Source: an uncultured Gemmiger sp.
GTDB lineage: Bacteria > Bacillota > Clostridia > Oscillospirales > Ruminococcaceae
Reading direction: 5' to 3'
DNA length: 64,000 nt
Assembly: GCA_947631565.1 (NCBI GenBank)
Contig: CANRLV010000003.1
Location: 1 to 64,000 of the forward strand
The translations under genes and the position numbers were made by a program. The notes under the pieces are model-generated. The model searched no databases. It worked only from the letters and a program-made list of their open reading frames with translations, and was not told the origin of the DNA. Shown here piece after piece: positions 22,749 to 31,553 of the stretch (the first letter of the stretch is position 1; every line of letters starts with the position of its first letter).

Positions 22749-23396
22749 ATGAAATCCATCCTGCTCATCGGTCTGGGCCGCTTTGGCCGCCACATCGCCG
22801 AGAACCTGCACCAGCTCGGGCATGACGTGCTGGCCGTCGACCACCGCGAGGACTGCGTCAACGCCGTGCTGCCGCTGGTGACCAACGCCCAGATCGGCGA
22901 TGCCACCAACGAGGAATTTCTGCAAAGCCTCGGCGTGCGCAACTTTGATGTGTGCATCGTGGCCATCAGCGACGATTTCCAGAGCTCGCTCATCACCACC
23001 TCCTGCTTAAAGGATCTGGGCGCAAAATTCGTGGTATCGCGCGCCGAGCGGGACATCCAGGCCAAGTTCCTGCTGCGCAACGGCGCCGACGAGGTCGTCT
23101 ACCCCGAAAAGCAGGTGGCCAAATGGACGGCCATCCGCTATTCCACCGACCATATTTTGGACTACATCGAGCTGGACGACTCCCACGCCATCTTCGAGGT
23201 CTCGCTGCCGGAGGCCTGGGTCGGCAAGAGCGTGGGCGACCTTGACATCCGCAAGCGCTGGAACATCAACATCCTGGCCGTAAAAGAGGACGGCCGCCTC
23301 AACGCCGTGCTCACGCCCGACACCGTGCTGCGCCCCGGCGCCACGCTGCTGGCGCTGGGCACGACCCGCGACCTGCAAAAATGCTTCCGCCTGTAG
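22749..23396 (+). CDS. Potassium uptake regulatory subunit (KtrA/TrkA family)
   Basis: 215-residue cytoplasmic protein that forms the gating ring of the Ktr channel. N-terminal RCK domain with nucleotide motif G-L-G-R-F-G-R-H-I at residues ~8-16 and the second-strand acid in A-V-D-H-R-E-D; C-terminal RCK_C domain from about residue 135 (I-F-E-V-S-L-P-E-A-W-V-G-K-S-V). It is the single-RCK size of KtrA, not the duplicated TrkA. The ATG at 22749 is used rather than an upstream in-frame one because AAAAAGGAG is spaced correctly for it. Confidence 0.93.
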   Translation: MKSILLIGLGRFGRHIAENLHQLGHDVLAVDHREDCVNAVLPLVTNAQIGDATNEEFLQSLGVRNFDVCIVAISDDFQSSLITTSCLKDLGAKFVVSRAERDIQAKFLLRNGADEVVYPEKQVAKWTAIRYSTDHILDYIELDDSHAIFEVSLPEAWVGKSVGDLDIRKRWNINILAVKEDGRLNAVLTPDTVLRPGATLLALGTTRDLQKCFRL

Positions 23397-23435
23397 GCGG
23401 AGGAGCGCAAGCGTCTGTAAAGGAGGGTGAAACGG

Positions 23436-23681
23436 ATGGCAAGCTGGCTGATCGTCCTTCTGCTGCTGGTGCTGGGGCTTTTGGGCTACCGGCTGATGGG
23501 CGGGCTGGACCGCTTTTGGGCCCGCAACCTTGACCGCGCCGCGCCGCAAAAAACGCGCCGCGCCCACTTTACCTTTGTGCCGGACTGCTTTATAATGGAG
23601 GACGATGACGACACGGAAGGGGGCGCCGCCGATGACGCCAGCGCCGCAGAGCACAGCGCAAAGCACGGGCAGGCCGGCTGA
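23436..23681 (+). CDS. Small single-pass membrane protein between ktrA and kdpD
   Basis: 81-residue hypothetical protein. Residues 2-22 are a strong hydrophobic segment (W-L-I-V-L-L-L-L-V-L-G-L-L-G-Y), followed by a basic stretch and an acidic C-terminus with E-D-D-D-D. ATG at 23436 has AAAGGAGG (23419-23426) at good spacing; an in-frame GTG at 23427 touches the ribosome binding site and is less likely. Its last 50 bases overlap the start of the kdpD-like gene in another frame. It may be a small accessory subunit of the K+ system; no family recognised. Confidence 0.6.
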   Translation: MASWLIVLLLLVLGLLGYRLMGGLDRFWARNLDRAAPQKTRRAHFTFVPDCFIMEDDDDTEGGAADDASAAEHSAKHGQAG

Positions 23682-25618
23682 GCATATCCTCGTCTGCCTG
23701 TCGGCCTCGCCCACGAACGCCCGCATCGTGCGCACCGCCGCCACGATGGCCGGGGCTTTCGGCGGGGCGTTCACGGCGCTGTATGTGCGCACGCCGGCCG
23801 CCGACCGTATGCCGGCCGCCGACCGCGCGCGTCTGGAGGAGAACACCCGCCTGGCCAAGAGCCTGGGCGCCGCCGTCACCACCGTGTACGGCGACGATGT
23901 TTCGGTGCAGATCGCCGAGTTTGCACGCCTGGCCCATGTGACCAGGATCGTCATCGGCCGCAGCGGCGCCGTGCGCCGCCATTTCTTTGGCGCGCCCACC
24001 CTGCCCGAGCGCCTGACCGAGAGCCTGCCGGAGCTGGAGATCCACATCATCCCCGACCCCGACGCCGCCGACGCCTACGGCCTGCGCAAAAGCATCCTGA
24101 CCCGCTATGTGCAGCCGTCCCTGCGGGACCTGGGCGTGACGGTGCTGGTGCTGGCCGCCGCCACCGGCATCGGCAGCGGCTTTGCCGCCCTGCATTTCAC
24201 CGAGGCCAACATCATCACCGTGTACATCCTCGGCGTGCTGGTCACGGCGCTGCTGGCCTCGAGCCCGGTGTGCAGCGTCATCAGTTCGCTGGCCAGCGTG
24301 CTGGCGTTCAACTTTTTCTTCACCGAGCCGCGCCTGACCCTGCACGCCTATGAGCCGGGGTACCCGTTCACCTTCGCCATCATGCTCATCGCCTCGCTGA
24401 TGACCGGCACCCTCGCCATCCGCTTGAAAGAGAACGCCCGCCAGTCGGCGCTGGCGGCCTTCCGCACCAACCTTTTGCTGGACACCAACCGCCTGCTGCA
24501 GCAGGCCGGCAGCGACGACGAGATGCTGCGCATCACGGCCAGCCAGCTGCGCAAGCTGCTCGAGCGGGACATCATCGTCTACCCGGAGGCCGGCCGGGGC
24601 CTGGGCCCCGGGCAGGTCTTCGCCCGGCCGGAGGGCAGCGGCGCGCTGTTCGCCGAGGCGCCGGAGCGCGCGGCGGCGCAGTGGGTGTTTGCCAACAAGC
24701 GCCGCGCCGGGGCCGGCACCGGCGAGCAGGCGCAGGCCAGGGGGCTGTATCTGGCCATCCGCGGCTCCGGGACCGTGTACGGCGTGCTGGGCATCGACCC
24801 GGGCGCCGCGCCGCTCGACCCGTTCGAGGAAGGGATGCTGCTCTCGATTTTGGGCGAGTGCGCGCTGGCGCTGGAAAACAGCCGCAACGCCCGCGCCAAG
24901 GAGGAGGCCGCCGTGCGCGCCAAAAACGAGAAGCTGCGCGCCGACCTTTTGCGCACCATCTCGCACGACCTGCGCACGCCGCTGACCTCCATCGCCGGCA
25001 ACGCCGGGTATCTTTTGTCAGATTGGCAAAAGCTCGACGACGAGACCCGCACCCGCGCCTTCGGCGACATCTACGACGACGCGCTGTGGCTCAACAGCGT
25101 GGTCGAGAACCTGCTGTCGGTCACGCGCCTGGAGGAGGGGCGGATGAACCTGCACATCAGCGACGAGGTGCTGGACGATATCATTGAGGAAGCCCTGCGC
25201 CACATCGACCGCCACGCCGCCGAGCATACTGTGCGCGTGCAGCCGGCCGAGGAGCTGCTGCTCGTCCGCGCCGACCCGACGCTGCTGGCGCAGGTGGTCA
25301 TCAATCTGGTCAACAACGCCGTCAAGTACACCCCGCCCGGCTCGGCCATCACGGTCAGCACACGGCGGCAGGGGCAGATGGCGGCGGTGTGCGTGGCCGA
25401 CGACGGGCCCGGCATCCCGGACGCCCACAAGCCGCGCATCTTTGAGATGTTTTATACCGGCGACGCCCCGGTGGCGGACGGGCGGCGCAGCCTGGGGCTG
25501 GGGCTCGGCCTGTGCCGCAGCATCGTGGCCGCCCATGGCGGGGCGCTGACCCTTGCCGACAATGACCCGCACGGCTGCGTGTTCACGTTCACCGTGCCGT
25601 TGGGGGAGGTGAAGGTCG

Positions 25619-25626
<8 letters not shown>
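23632..25626 (+). CDS. KdpD-like sensor histidine kinase lacking the N-terminal KdpD domain
   Basis: 664-residue membrane sensor kinase. Domain order: universal-stress-protein-like domain (about 15-135), four-helix membrane region of the KdpD/DUF4118 type (about 165-265), GAF-like domain (about 285-400), HisKA with the phospho-acceptor His445 in I-S-H-D-L-R-T-P-L, and HATPase (V-N-L-V-N-N-A-V-K-Y, D-D-G-P-G-I-P, G-L-G-L-G-L). Standard KdpD is about 900 residues and starts with a Walker-type KdpD domain, absent here. ATG at 23632 is preferred (GGAAGGGGG upstream, spacing 8) over the in-frame ATG at 23605, which is too close to its GGAGG. A possible internal promoter is TTTACC (23569-23574), TATAAT (23591-23596). 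Confidence 0.88.
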
Positions 25627-26317
<691 letters not shown>

Positions 26318-26331
26318 TTTTACTGGAAAAT

Positions 26332-26369
26332 GCCCGACGGGCCGAACGGCCCGCCGGGCGTGCTTTTGT
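26332..26369 (+). terminator. Terminator after the K+ uptake/two-component operon
   Basis: GCCCGACGGGCC (26332-26343) pairs with GGCCCGCCGGGC (26348-26359) with one mismatch and is followed by GTGCTTTTGTGTTT. It lies between convergent genes. Confidence 0.75.
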
Positions 26370-26371
26370 GT

Positions 26372-27178
26372 TTACCGGGCTTTGATGTCCTCCGCGGGCA
26401 CCGCGTCGCTCGCCGCGAACTCCACAAAGCCGCCGGATCCTTCGCTCGGGCAGAGGAAGCGGACCTGGTAATAATCCGCCGACCAGCCCACACCCTCGAC
26501 GAAAGCCTTGAGCTCCCGCAGGGCTTGCTTTTCCTCCGCCGCCGTGACGGCGCCGCCCGGGCAGATGCGGCAGGCGGTCAGTATAGTGGGCACCTTTTGC
26601 AGCACCGCCGGGGCAAAGGGCTCGTCCAATTCAAGAGCGCCGCCCCAGGCCGCCGCGTTTTGGCTGCAGCTGACGGTGCCCTGCTGCGTTTTATACGGCG
26701 GGTCGCAGCAGAGCATAAAGACGAAGGGGCGGTACCCGCTTTCGTTATAAGGGGCAAAGGCCTCGCCGTACTGCTCCCGGGCCAGCGCCGCCAGCTGCTC
26801 GTCCGCTGCCTGCTCCAGCCGCAGGCAGGTGTTGCGCCTTTGCTCCACCCGCCAGACGTGGTCCGGCACATCATCGCCCGGGCCGGTATCATCGGTGAAA
26901 AGCCAAAACCGTGTCTCGATCTCAAAGCGGGTATCGGCGCTCTGCGCGGACTGGACCTCATTGACGTAGCGGAAAAAGCGCCCGCCCCAGCCGCCCAGCA
27001 CGGTAAAGCTCTGCCCCGGGTAGAGCTTTTCGGCATACCGGACGGCTGCACGCCGACTCCAGGCGCGGCTCAAGGGATCGCCGGAAATGGCATCCACGCC
27101 CAGCAGCAGCGCCAGCACGATGGCGGCGCCGCCCGCGGCGGCGAGGATGCGTTTTGTCTTAACGGTCAGCGGTCTCAT
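26372..27178 (-). CDS. Membrane-anchored protein of unknown function in sigma-factor operon
   Basis: 268 residues with an N-terminal signal anchor (about 11-29, I-L-A-A-A-G-G-A-A-I-V-L-A-L-L-L-G-V) and an extracytoplasmic remainder. The segment A-V-R-Y-A-E-K-L-Y-P-G-Q-S-F starts the globular part. Several cysteines (M-L-C-C-D-P-P-Y, C-R-I-C-P-G-G) could form disulfides or bind metal. No family recognised with confidence. The ATG overlaps the anti-sigma gene by 20 bases, so it is the third gene of sigma-anti-sigma-X. Possibly an extra sensor or a target of that regulon. Confidence 0.7.
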   Translation of the reverse strand: MRPLTVKTKRILAAAGGAAIVLALLLGVDAISGDPLSRAWSRRAAVRYAEKLYPGQSFTVLGGWGGRFFRYVNEVQSAQSADTRFEIETRFWLFTDDTGPGDDVPDHVWRVEQRRNTCLRLEQAADEQLAALAREQYGEAFAPYNESGYRPFVFMLCCDPPYKTQQGTVSCSQNAAAWGGALELDEPFAPAVLQKVPTILTACRICPGGAVTAAEEKQALRELKAFVEGVGWSADYYQVRFLCPSEGSGGFVEFAASDAVPAEDIKAR

Positions 27179-27761
27179 CGGACTTTTCCCCTTTCACGGC
27201 GTATTGGAACAAACGGGCGGCCAGCGCGCCCAGCAGGCACAGGACGATAAGCACCGCCCACAGCAGCCAGCCGTTGCGCACGGCATGGACGAAAGCCCGG
27301 ACGGGGCGCAGTGTCCCCTGTGCCTCGCCCAGAAGGCGCAGATAGTCCGGCACAAAGGCCATGACGCAGGCGAGCAGCGGCGTCAGGCGCCACAGCCTGG
27401 AATCGAGCCAACAGGCGACGCCGGTCACAGCCGGGAAAATCAGCAGAAAGAAGACCGAAAAGTTTGGCGAGAACATGACGAGGTTGCCCAGCAGCGTGCC
27501 GCCCGCCATAAAGGCCAGCAGCAGGCCGTTGATGCGCTCGCGCAGAGCGCGCAGGACCCTGCCGTCGTCGGGCGGCGGCGGGGCGGGCAGGGTCTCCCCC
27601 GCCCCGGCCAGGTCCGGGAACAGGGCGCGGCAGCCAGCGCAGGTTTGCAGGTGCTCGCGCACCAGCGCCGCGCTGCCGGCGCTCGCCGCGCCGTCCTGCA
27701 CAAGCGGCGCCAGGTCGCGGCAGACCTCGCACGGTATCGTGATCTTTACAGGTTCAGACAT
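27159..27761 (-). CDS. Zinc-finger anti-sigma factor with membrane segments
   Basis: 200-residue membrane protein. The N-terminus carries a ZAS-type zinc motif: C-E-V-C near residue 11-14 and H-L-Q-T-C-A-G-C near 37-44, with the L-x-P-L-x-x-D-G spacing of anti-sigma factors. Four hydrophobic segments follow, roughly from residue 78 to 190. It overlaps the sigma gene by eight bases, so both are made together. Expected to hold the partner sigma factor at the membrane until a signal arrives. Confidence 0.85.
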   Translation of the reverse strand: MSEPVKITIPCEVCRDLAPLVQDGAASAGSAALVREHLQTCAGCRALFPDLAGAGETLPAPPPPDDGRVLRALRERINGLLLAFMAGGTLLGNLVMFSPNFSVFFLLIFPAVTGVACWLDSRLWRLTPLLACVMAFVPDYLRLLGEAQGTLRPVRAFVHAVRNGWLLWAVLIVLCLLGALAARLFQYAVKGEKSDETADR

Positions 27762-28266
27762 CGGTGTATCCCTCCTCCTGGAGCTTTGCCTTGAGCCAGA
27801 CGCGGGTGCGGTGCTCGGCCACGCGGGCGGTGTTCTCGTTGATGTGCAGGCGGGCGCCGATCTCGGCGTAGGAATAGCCTTGGGCCCGCAGCGTGACGAC
27901 GGCGGCGTCCCGTTCGCCGCGCTGCGCCAAAAGCTCCCGCACGCGGGCGAGCGTTTGGCGCGCGTCGGCGCCGCCGGGGGCGGGCGGGCCCTCCCACAGA
28001 TAGCGCTCGAGCAGCTCGTCCAGGCTGAGGGCTGGCCGCCGCCTTTGCAGGCTGTTCAGCCAGGTATGGCGGGCGATGCTGAACAGCCAGGTGCGCACGC
28101 TGCTTTCGCCGCGGAAGGTGGGCAGGCAGCGCAGCACGCGCACAAAGGTCTCGCTCAGCAGGTCCTCGGCCTCGTGCGGGTCATGCGTCAGGCCGCAGAG
28201 GTAGCGGTAGAGCTCGGCCTTGTACCGCCGGTAGAGCTCCTCCAGCTCCGGCACCAGCGCCGCCAT
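27754..28266 (-). CDS. ECF-type RNA polymerase sigma factor
   Basis: 170 residues with sigma region 2 (Y-R-Y-L-C-G-L-T-H-D-P-H-E-A-E-D-L-L-S-E-T-F at about 20-41) and region 4 helix-turn-helix (Y-S-Y-A-E-I-G-A-R-L-H-I-N-E-N-T-A-R). It lacks regions 1 and 3, as ECF factors do. The ATG at 28264-28266 is chosen over an upstream in-frame ATG (28338) because AAAGGGGG lies seven bases before it. Upstream on the minus strand are a TATAAT at about 28342-28347 and a TGTAAC that resembles an ECF -35 element, so both housekeeping and self-driven transcription are possible. Followed by its anti-sigma factor and a membrane protein. Confidence 0.9.
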   Translation of the reverse strand: MAALVPELEELYRRYKAELYRYLCGLTHDPHEAEDLLSETFVRVLRCLPTFRGESSVRTWLFSIARHTWLNSLQRRRPALSLDELLERYLWEGPPAPGGADARQTLARVRELLAQRGERDAAVVTLRAQGYSYAEIGARLHINENTARVAEHRTRVWLKAKLQEEGYTDV

Positions 28267-28349
28267 ATCGCCGCCCCCTTTCCACTGCCTTTGCCAGTTG
28301 GTGTGTATGCCCGGCCCGAATGTTACAGGCTGTGACAAAAATTATACTA

Positions 28350-28378
28350 CAAAAGCTCCCCGGCTGTCGCCGGGGAGC
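28350..28378 (-). terminator. Terminator of the first paralogous sigma module
   Basis: GCTCCCCGGC (28355-28364) pairs with GCCGGGGAGC (28369-28378) around 4 bases, followed by TTTTG on the minus strand. Ends the transcript of the gene at 28405-29694. Confidence 0.8.
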
Positions 28379-28404
28379 CAAACTTAGGGAGATGACGGGC
28401 GAAT

Positions 28405-29694
28405 TTATTCGGCCAGCGGCGGCAGGGCCAAAATTTCCACCGTGACGGTGCCGTCGCCGTTGTCCTCCAGGAGCGTGACCTCGGTCACGGCGCCGCCCTC
28501 AAGGCCAAGGCCGACCACGGCCCACGGCGCGCCGCCCAGCTCCTTGAGACCGAAGATGCGGCTGCTGTACCGGCTCTCGTAATAGTAGCAGGGCTCGGAC
28601 TGGCCGGGCAGCAGCGTCAGCTCGCAGACCTTTTTGTACAGCATCTCGCCTGCCGCGCGCAGCTCGGCGCGGGTGCAGTCGGCCCAGGGGCCGAGGTCCT
28701 CTTTCATCGAGGCCAGCGTGCCCCTGCTGTTGGCGACGGTGTCCTGCGCGCTGTCCGGCTCCGGCAGCGGCTGGCCGGCCTGTTCGGCGGCCGCGGCGGC
28801 GTTCTGCTCGTCGCGCGCCTTGGCGCGCGCGATGGCTTCGTCGAGCAGGGCCTGCTCCTCGGCCGTGGGGGTATACTGCCAGCTTTGTTCCACGCGGGCG
28901 GCCGCGGCGGCGTCGGCGTGCTCGGCCCCGAGGGGCAGCGTGAACAGGATGTTCAGATTCTCATAGTCCGCCGCGGTGCTGATGCGGCCGTCGGTGCCGG
29001 TGTGGTAGCCGAGCGTGCCGGCAAGGCCCCATTGCTGCATGACGGCAAAGTAGATCTCACGGTCGGCAAAGGGGTACAGGTCGGGGACCCGGACGTCGGC
29101 GTAGAGCACGCCGTCTTTGGCGCGGAAGGTGCTCTCCTCGCCGTTCGCCCGCGGATTTTCGGCACGGTCGCCCTGCAGCAGCACACCGTCGCGGATCTCC
29201 TGCATCCATTCCTCCTCGGTCAGGGGGGTGCCGTCGGTGCGGGCCACGGTGTACAGGATGTGGGTGTGGGCCAGGTCCCCGTCCGCGGCGGCGGGCTCGC
29301 TGGCGACGGCCAGCAGCGTGACGGTGTAGCCGGCGTCGGCCTGCACGGCGTTGACGGTGAGCACGTCGGGCGCGCTGTAGATGTCGACGAGGGTCCGGTA
29401 GTTTTTCTCCTGCGCAAAGGCCGTGAGGTTCTGCGGCGCGATGATGGCCGCGGCCTCGGGCGGGGTCTTGAACAGGCCGCCGGCGGCGGCCGCGCCGAGG
29501 GCGCACAGGCACACAGCGCCGGCGGTCACGGCGGCGAAAACGGTTTTACGGGCACGCATAGGGCGGCCTCCTTTCACTTGGCTCACTTGGCGGGCGGCGC
29601 GCGCCGCGCCCTGCCGCAGGGCCGCCTGCTGAACGGCGGCCGCGTCAAGGCCCTGGGCGGCAAACGCGCGGTCCCAGAATTCATGTTTGGTCAT
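28405..29694 (-). CDS. Single-pass membrane partner of sigma factor (anti-sigma-like), paralog 1
   Basis: 429 residues. Residues 1-45 are cytoplasmic, starting M-T-K-H-E-F-W-D-R-A-F-A-A-Q-G-L and rich in Gln and Arg. One membrane segment (about 50-70, V-F-A-A-V-T-A-G-A-V-C-L-C-A-L-G-A-A-A-A) leads to a large outside domain containing Y-P-F-A-D-R-E-I-Y-F-A-V-M, N-I-L-F-T-L-P-L and a Gln/Ala-rich helix. Topology and position after a sigma gene (14-base overlap) fit DUF4179-like anti-sigma factors. It is a clear paralog of the protein at 30405 (same cytoplasmic stub, same C-L-C-A-L-G-A-A-A-A-G membrane segment, same Y-P-F-A-D-R motif). The start ATG is at 29692-29694. Confidence 0.75.
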   Translation of the reverse strand: MTKHEFWDRAFAAQGLDAAAVQQAALRQGAARAARQVSQVKGGRPMRARKTVFAAVTAGAVCLCALGAAAAGGLFKTPPEAAAIIAPQNLTAFAQEKNYRTLVDIYSAPDVLTVNAVQADAGYTVTLLAVASEPAAADGDLAHTHILYTVARTDGTPLTEEEWMQEIRDGVLLQGDRAENPRANGEESTFRAKDGVLYADVRVPDLYPFADREIYFAVMQQWGLAGTLGYHTGTDGRISTAADYENLNILFTLPLGAEHADAAAAARVEQSWQYTPTAEEQALLDEAIARAKARDEQNAAAAAEQAGQPLPEPDSAQDTVANSRGTLASMKEDLGPWADCTRAELRAAGEMLYKKVCELTLLPGQSEPCYYYESRYSSRIFGLKELGGAPWAVVGLGLEGGAVTEVTLLEDNGDGTVTVEILALPPLAE

Positions 29695-30247
29695 GGGGGT
29701 CGGCACCTTCCTTTTGGCAGTGTTCGCACAGCTCCCGCAGTGTGCGGTAGAGCTTCGCCTTGACGGTGTTCTCGTTGAGGCCCAGCGCCCGGGCGATCTG
29801 CTTGAGTGGCATATCCAGCGCAAATCGGCAGATAAAAATCTTGCGGACCTCCGCCGGGTAACTTTTGAGCCACTCCCCCGCCTGCGCGGCCAGCAGGCGC
29901 TGCTCGGCCATATCGGCGGCCGACATCTCGGTGGCCAGCTCGGGCAGGTCATACTCGTCGCCGTTTTCGTCCGCCGTCTGCAGCGGCACAAAGCGCTGGA
30001 GCCGTGCCTTCAGCCCGTACCAGGCGCCCAGCTTGCGGCGGGCCACAGCGCGCACATAGGCGGCCGGGTCCCGGATATGGTCGGCGCCGTAGAGCAGGAT
30101 GTTGGCGTAGACGTCGGCGTAGATATCCTGCAAAATGTCCGGTATCTCGGCGGGGTCGGCGCAGCCGCGGGTGACGGTGAGCAGGGTCTGGGGGTAGGTA
30201 TCGCGGTAGAGGGTCTCAAAGAACGGGATGGGTTCCAAAGCGCGCAA
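29681..30247 (-). CDS. ECF-like sigma factor, paralog 1
   Basis: 188 residues with sigma region 2 (G-C-A-D-P-A-E-I-P-D-I-L-Q-D-I-Y-A-D-V-Y) and region 4 (M-P-L-K-Q-I-A-R-A-L-G-L-N-E-N-T-V-K-A-K-L-Y-R-T-L). The start is TTG at 30245-30247: the frame above it is closed by a TGA three codons upstream, and GAAGGA sits 11 bases before it. The paralog at 31550 starts with the same L-R-A residues at the same TTG. Its non-sigma-A promoter is shared with that paralog, which suggests it is driven by its own product. Confidence 0.85.
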   Translation of the reverse strand: MRALEPIPFFETLYRDTYPQTLLTVTRGCADPAEIPDILQDIYADVYANILLYGADHIRDPAAYVRAVARRKLGAWYGLKARLQRFVPLQTADENGDEYDLPELATEMSAADMAEQRLLAAQAGEWLKSYPAEVRKIFICRFALDMPLKQIARALGLNENTVKAKLYRTLRELCEHCQKEGADPHDQT

Positions 30248-30269
30248 GGGGCATCACATCCTTCACCGG

Positions 30270-30296
30270 TATAGTGGCGCGGGCGGAGAAAAAAGT
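30270..30296 (-). promoter_or_regulatory. Putative ECF-type promoter of sigma paralog 1
   Basis: On the minus strand AACTTTTTT (ACTTTTTT at 30289-30296) and CACTATA (30270-30276), start to start 20 bases, followed by CGGTGAAGGATGTGATGC up to the TTG start. The paralogous operon has the same two blocks at the same spacing (32128-32154), while flanking bases differ. No sigma-A hexamers coincide. Confidence 0.65.
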
Positions 30297-30328
30297 TGCG
30301 TATAAATTTTGGATAAAGTATAACACAG

Positions 30329-30370
30329 GCGCAGCGAGACGGCGGCCGTTTGGCCGCCGTCTCGCTGCGC
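30329..30370 (-). terminator. Long perfect hairpin after sigma module 2
   Basis: A 19-bp perfect inverted repeat (30329-30347 against 30352-30370) with a 4-base loop, 34 bases after the stop of the gene at 30405. There is no T run next to it on the minus strand (CCTGTGTTAT follows), so termination would be unusual; it may protect the 3' end or be only partly terminating. Confidence 0.5.
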
Positions 30371-30404
30371 GGGGTATGGTAAGGATGATATCCGGGGGAT
30401 GGCA

Positions 30405-31553
30405 TTACCGTGCAGGCAGGATAAGCTTTTCCAGCGTGGCGGTGTCGTCGGCGTTGTGGGTGTAGATGTAGGCGCGATACTGTGCTCCGCCGTCGCCGCC
30501 GCCAGCAGTCAGGCCGCCGACATGGCTTTCACCAAAGGTCTCAAACATCACCGGCTGCAGGAAGTACGGCTCGCTGTCGGGGTCATCCGCATTGCCGAAG
30601 CGCCAGCCATCGACGCCGTTTTCAACGGTGCGGGGCACGGTCTCGGTTCGCTCCACGGTGCCGAGGGCACGCAGCTCCTCCACGCTCAATGTGCTGTAAT
30701 CGTCCATGGCATCCTCGAAGGTCTGCTGCTCTGGCGGCAGCTCGGGCACCGGCTCGGCCGGGCCGGTGCCGCGCCACTCGTCCAGCAATGCCTGCGCCCT
30801 GGCGGGGTCGGCGCAGGCAGCGTCCAGCGGCAGTGTGAACAGCACGTTGAGGCCCGCGGTATCGGGGTTCGCGGTGATGGCGCCGGTCCCGGCGTCATAG
30901 AGATAGGCCGTAAAGTCCGGGAGCATACCCTCCTGCGCCATAAGATAGACCGTGCGGTCGGCGAAAGGATAGACGGTATCGCATTCCGAAAGGCAGTAGA
31001 GCACGCCGTTCCTGACCGCGGCGGCGTAGCCGCCGTTCATCATGAAAGGGTTGCAGGTGGCCGGGTCCTCGCCGGAGATCAGCGGCCCGACGAGGAACTG
31101 CTCGTCCAGCGTGACGGGCTCGCCGTCGGTGCGGCGGATGGCGGTGACGGCATAGGTGCTCTCGGCAGCGGCGCCGTCATGCTCAAAATCCGAAAGGTTT
31201 TTTCCCTTGGTCAGGCCGAGCAGCGTGACCGTGTAATCGCCGTCGGTCTTCGTCTCGTTGACGGCGACGGCATCGGGGCCCGCAAAGGCGGCGGAGAGGG
31301 CGGCATAGCCGAGTTCATCGGCGACTTCTTTGGGCGTGAGGAAGAATCCGGCGGCGGCCGCGCCGAGCGCGCACAGGCAGAGCGCGCCGGCAGCCACGGC
31401 GGCGGGAAGGGTCTTGCGGGTTTGCATGGATGGGTCTCCTTTCAGTTGTCGGGCGGCCAGCACCGCGCCGCGGCGCACGGCGGCATGGCGGATGGCGGTT
31501 TTGTCCGCCCCGGCGGCGGCGAGCGTCTGCCGCAGCAGTTCGTGTTCGGTCAT
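30405..31553 (-). CDS. Single-pass membrane partner of sigma factor (anti-sigma-like), paralog 2
   Basis: 382 residues with the same plan as the protein at 28405: short cytoplasmic head (M-T-E-H-E-L-L-R-Q-T-L-A-A-A-G-A), membrane segment with C-L-C-A-L-G-A-A-A-A-G at about residue 57, and a large outside domain with T-D-G-D-Y-T-V-T-L-L-G-L, V-Y-P-F-A-D-R-T-V-Y and L-N-V-L-F-T-L-P-L-D. It lacks a ZAS zinc motif, so it would bind its sigma factor in another way. Its ATG (31551-31553) overlaps the sigma stop as ATGA. Role as anti-sigma factor is inferred from topology and coupling. Confidence 0.75.
   Translation of the reverse strand: MTEHELLRQTLAAAGADKTAIRHAAVRRGAVLAARQLKGDPSMQTRKTLPAAVAAGALCLCALGAAAAGFFLTPKEVADELGYAALSAAFAGPDAVAVNETKTDGDYTVTLLGLTKGKNLSDFEHDGAAAESTYAVTAIRRTDGEPVTLDEQFLVGPLISGEDPATCNPFMMNGGYAAAVRNGVLYCLSECDTVYPFADRTVYLMAQEGMLPDFTAYLYDAGTGAITANPDTAGLNVLFTLPLDAACADPARAQALLDEWRGTGPAEPVPELPPEQQTFEDAMDDYSTLSVEELRALGTVERTETVPRTVENGVDGWRFGNADDPDSEPYFLQPVMFETFGESHVGGLTAGGGDGGAQYRAYIYTHNADDTATLEKLILPAR

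Noticed and set aside
23427-23435. GTG at 23427 as start of the small membrane protein
   Set aside because: It directly touches the AAAGGAGG site with no spacing; the ATG nine bases on is correctly placed.
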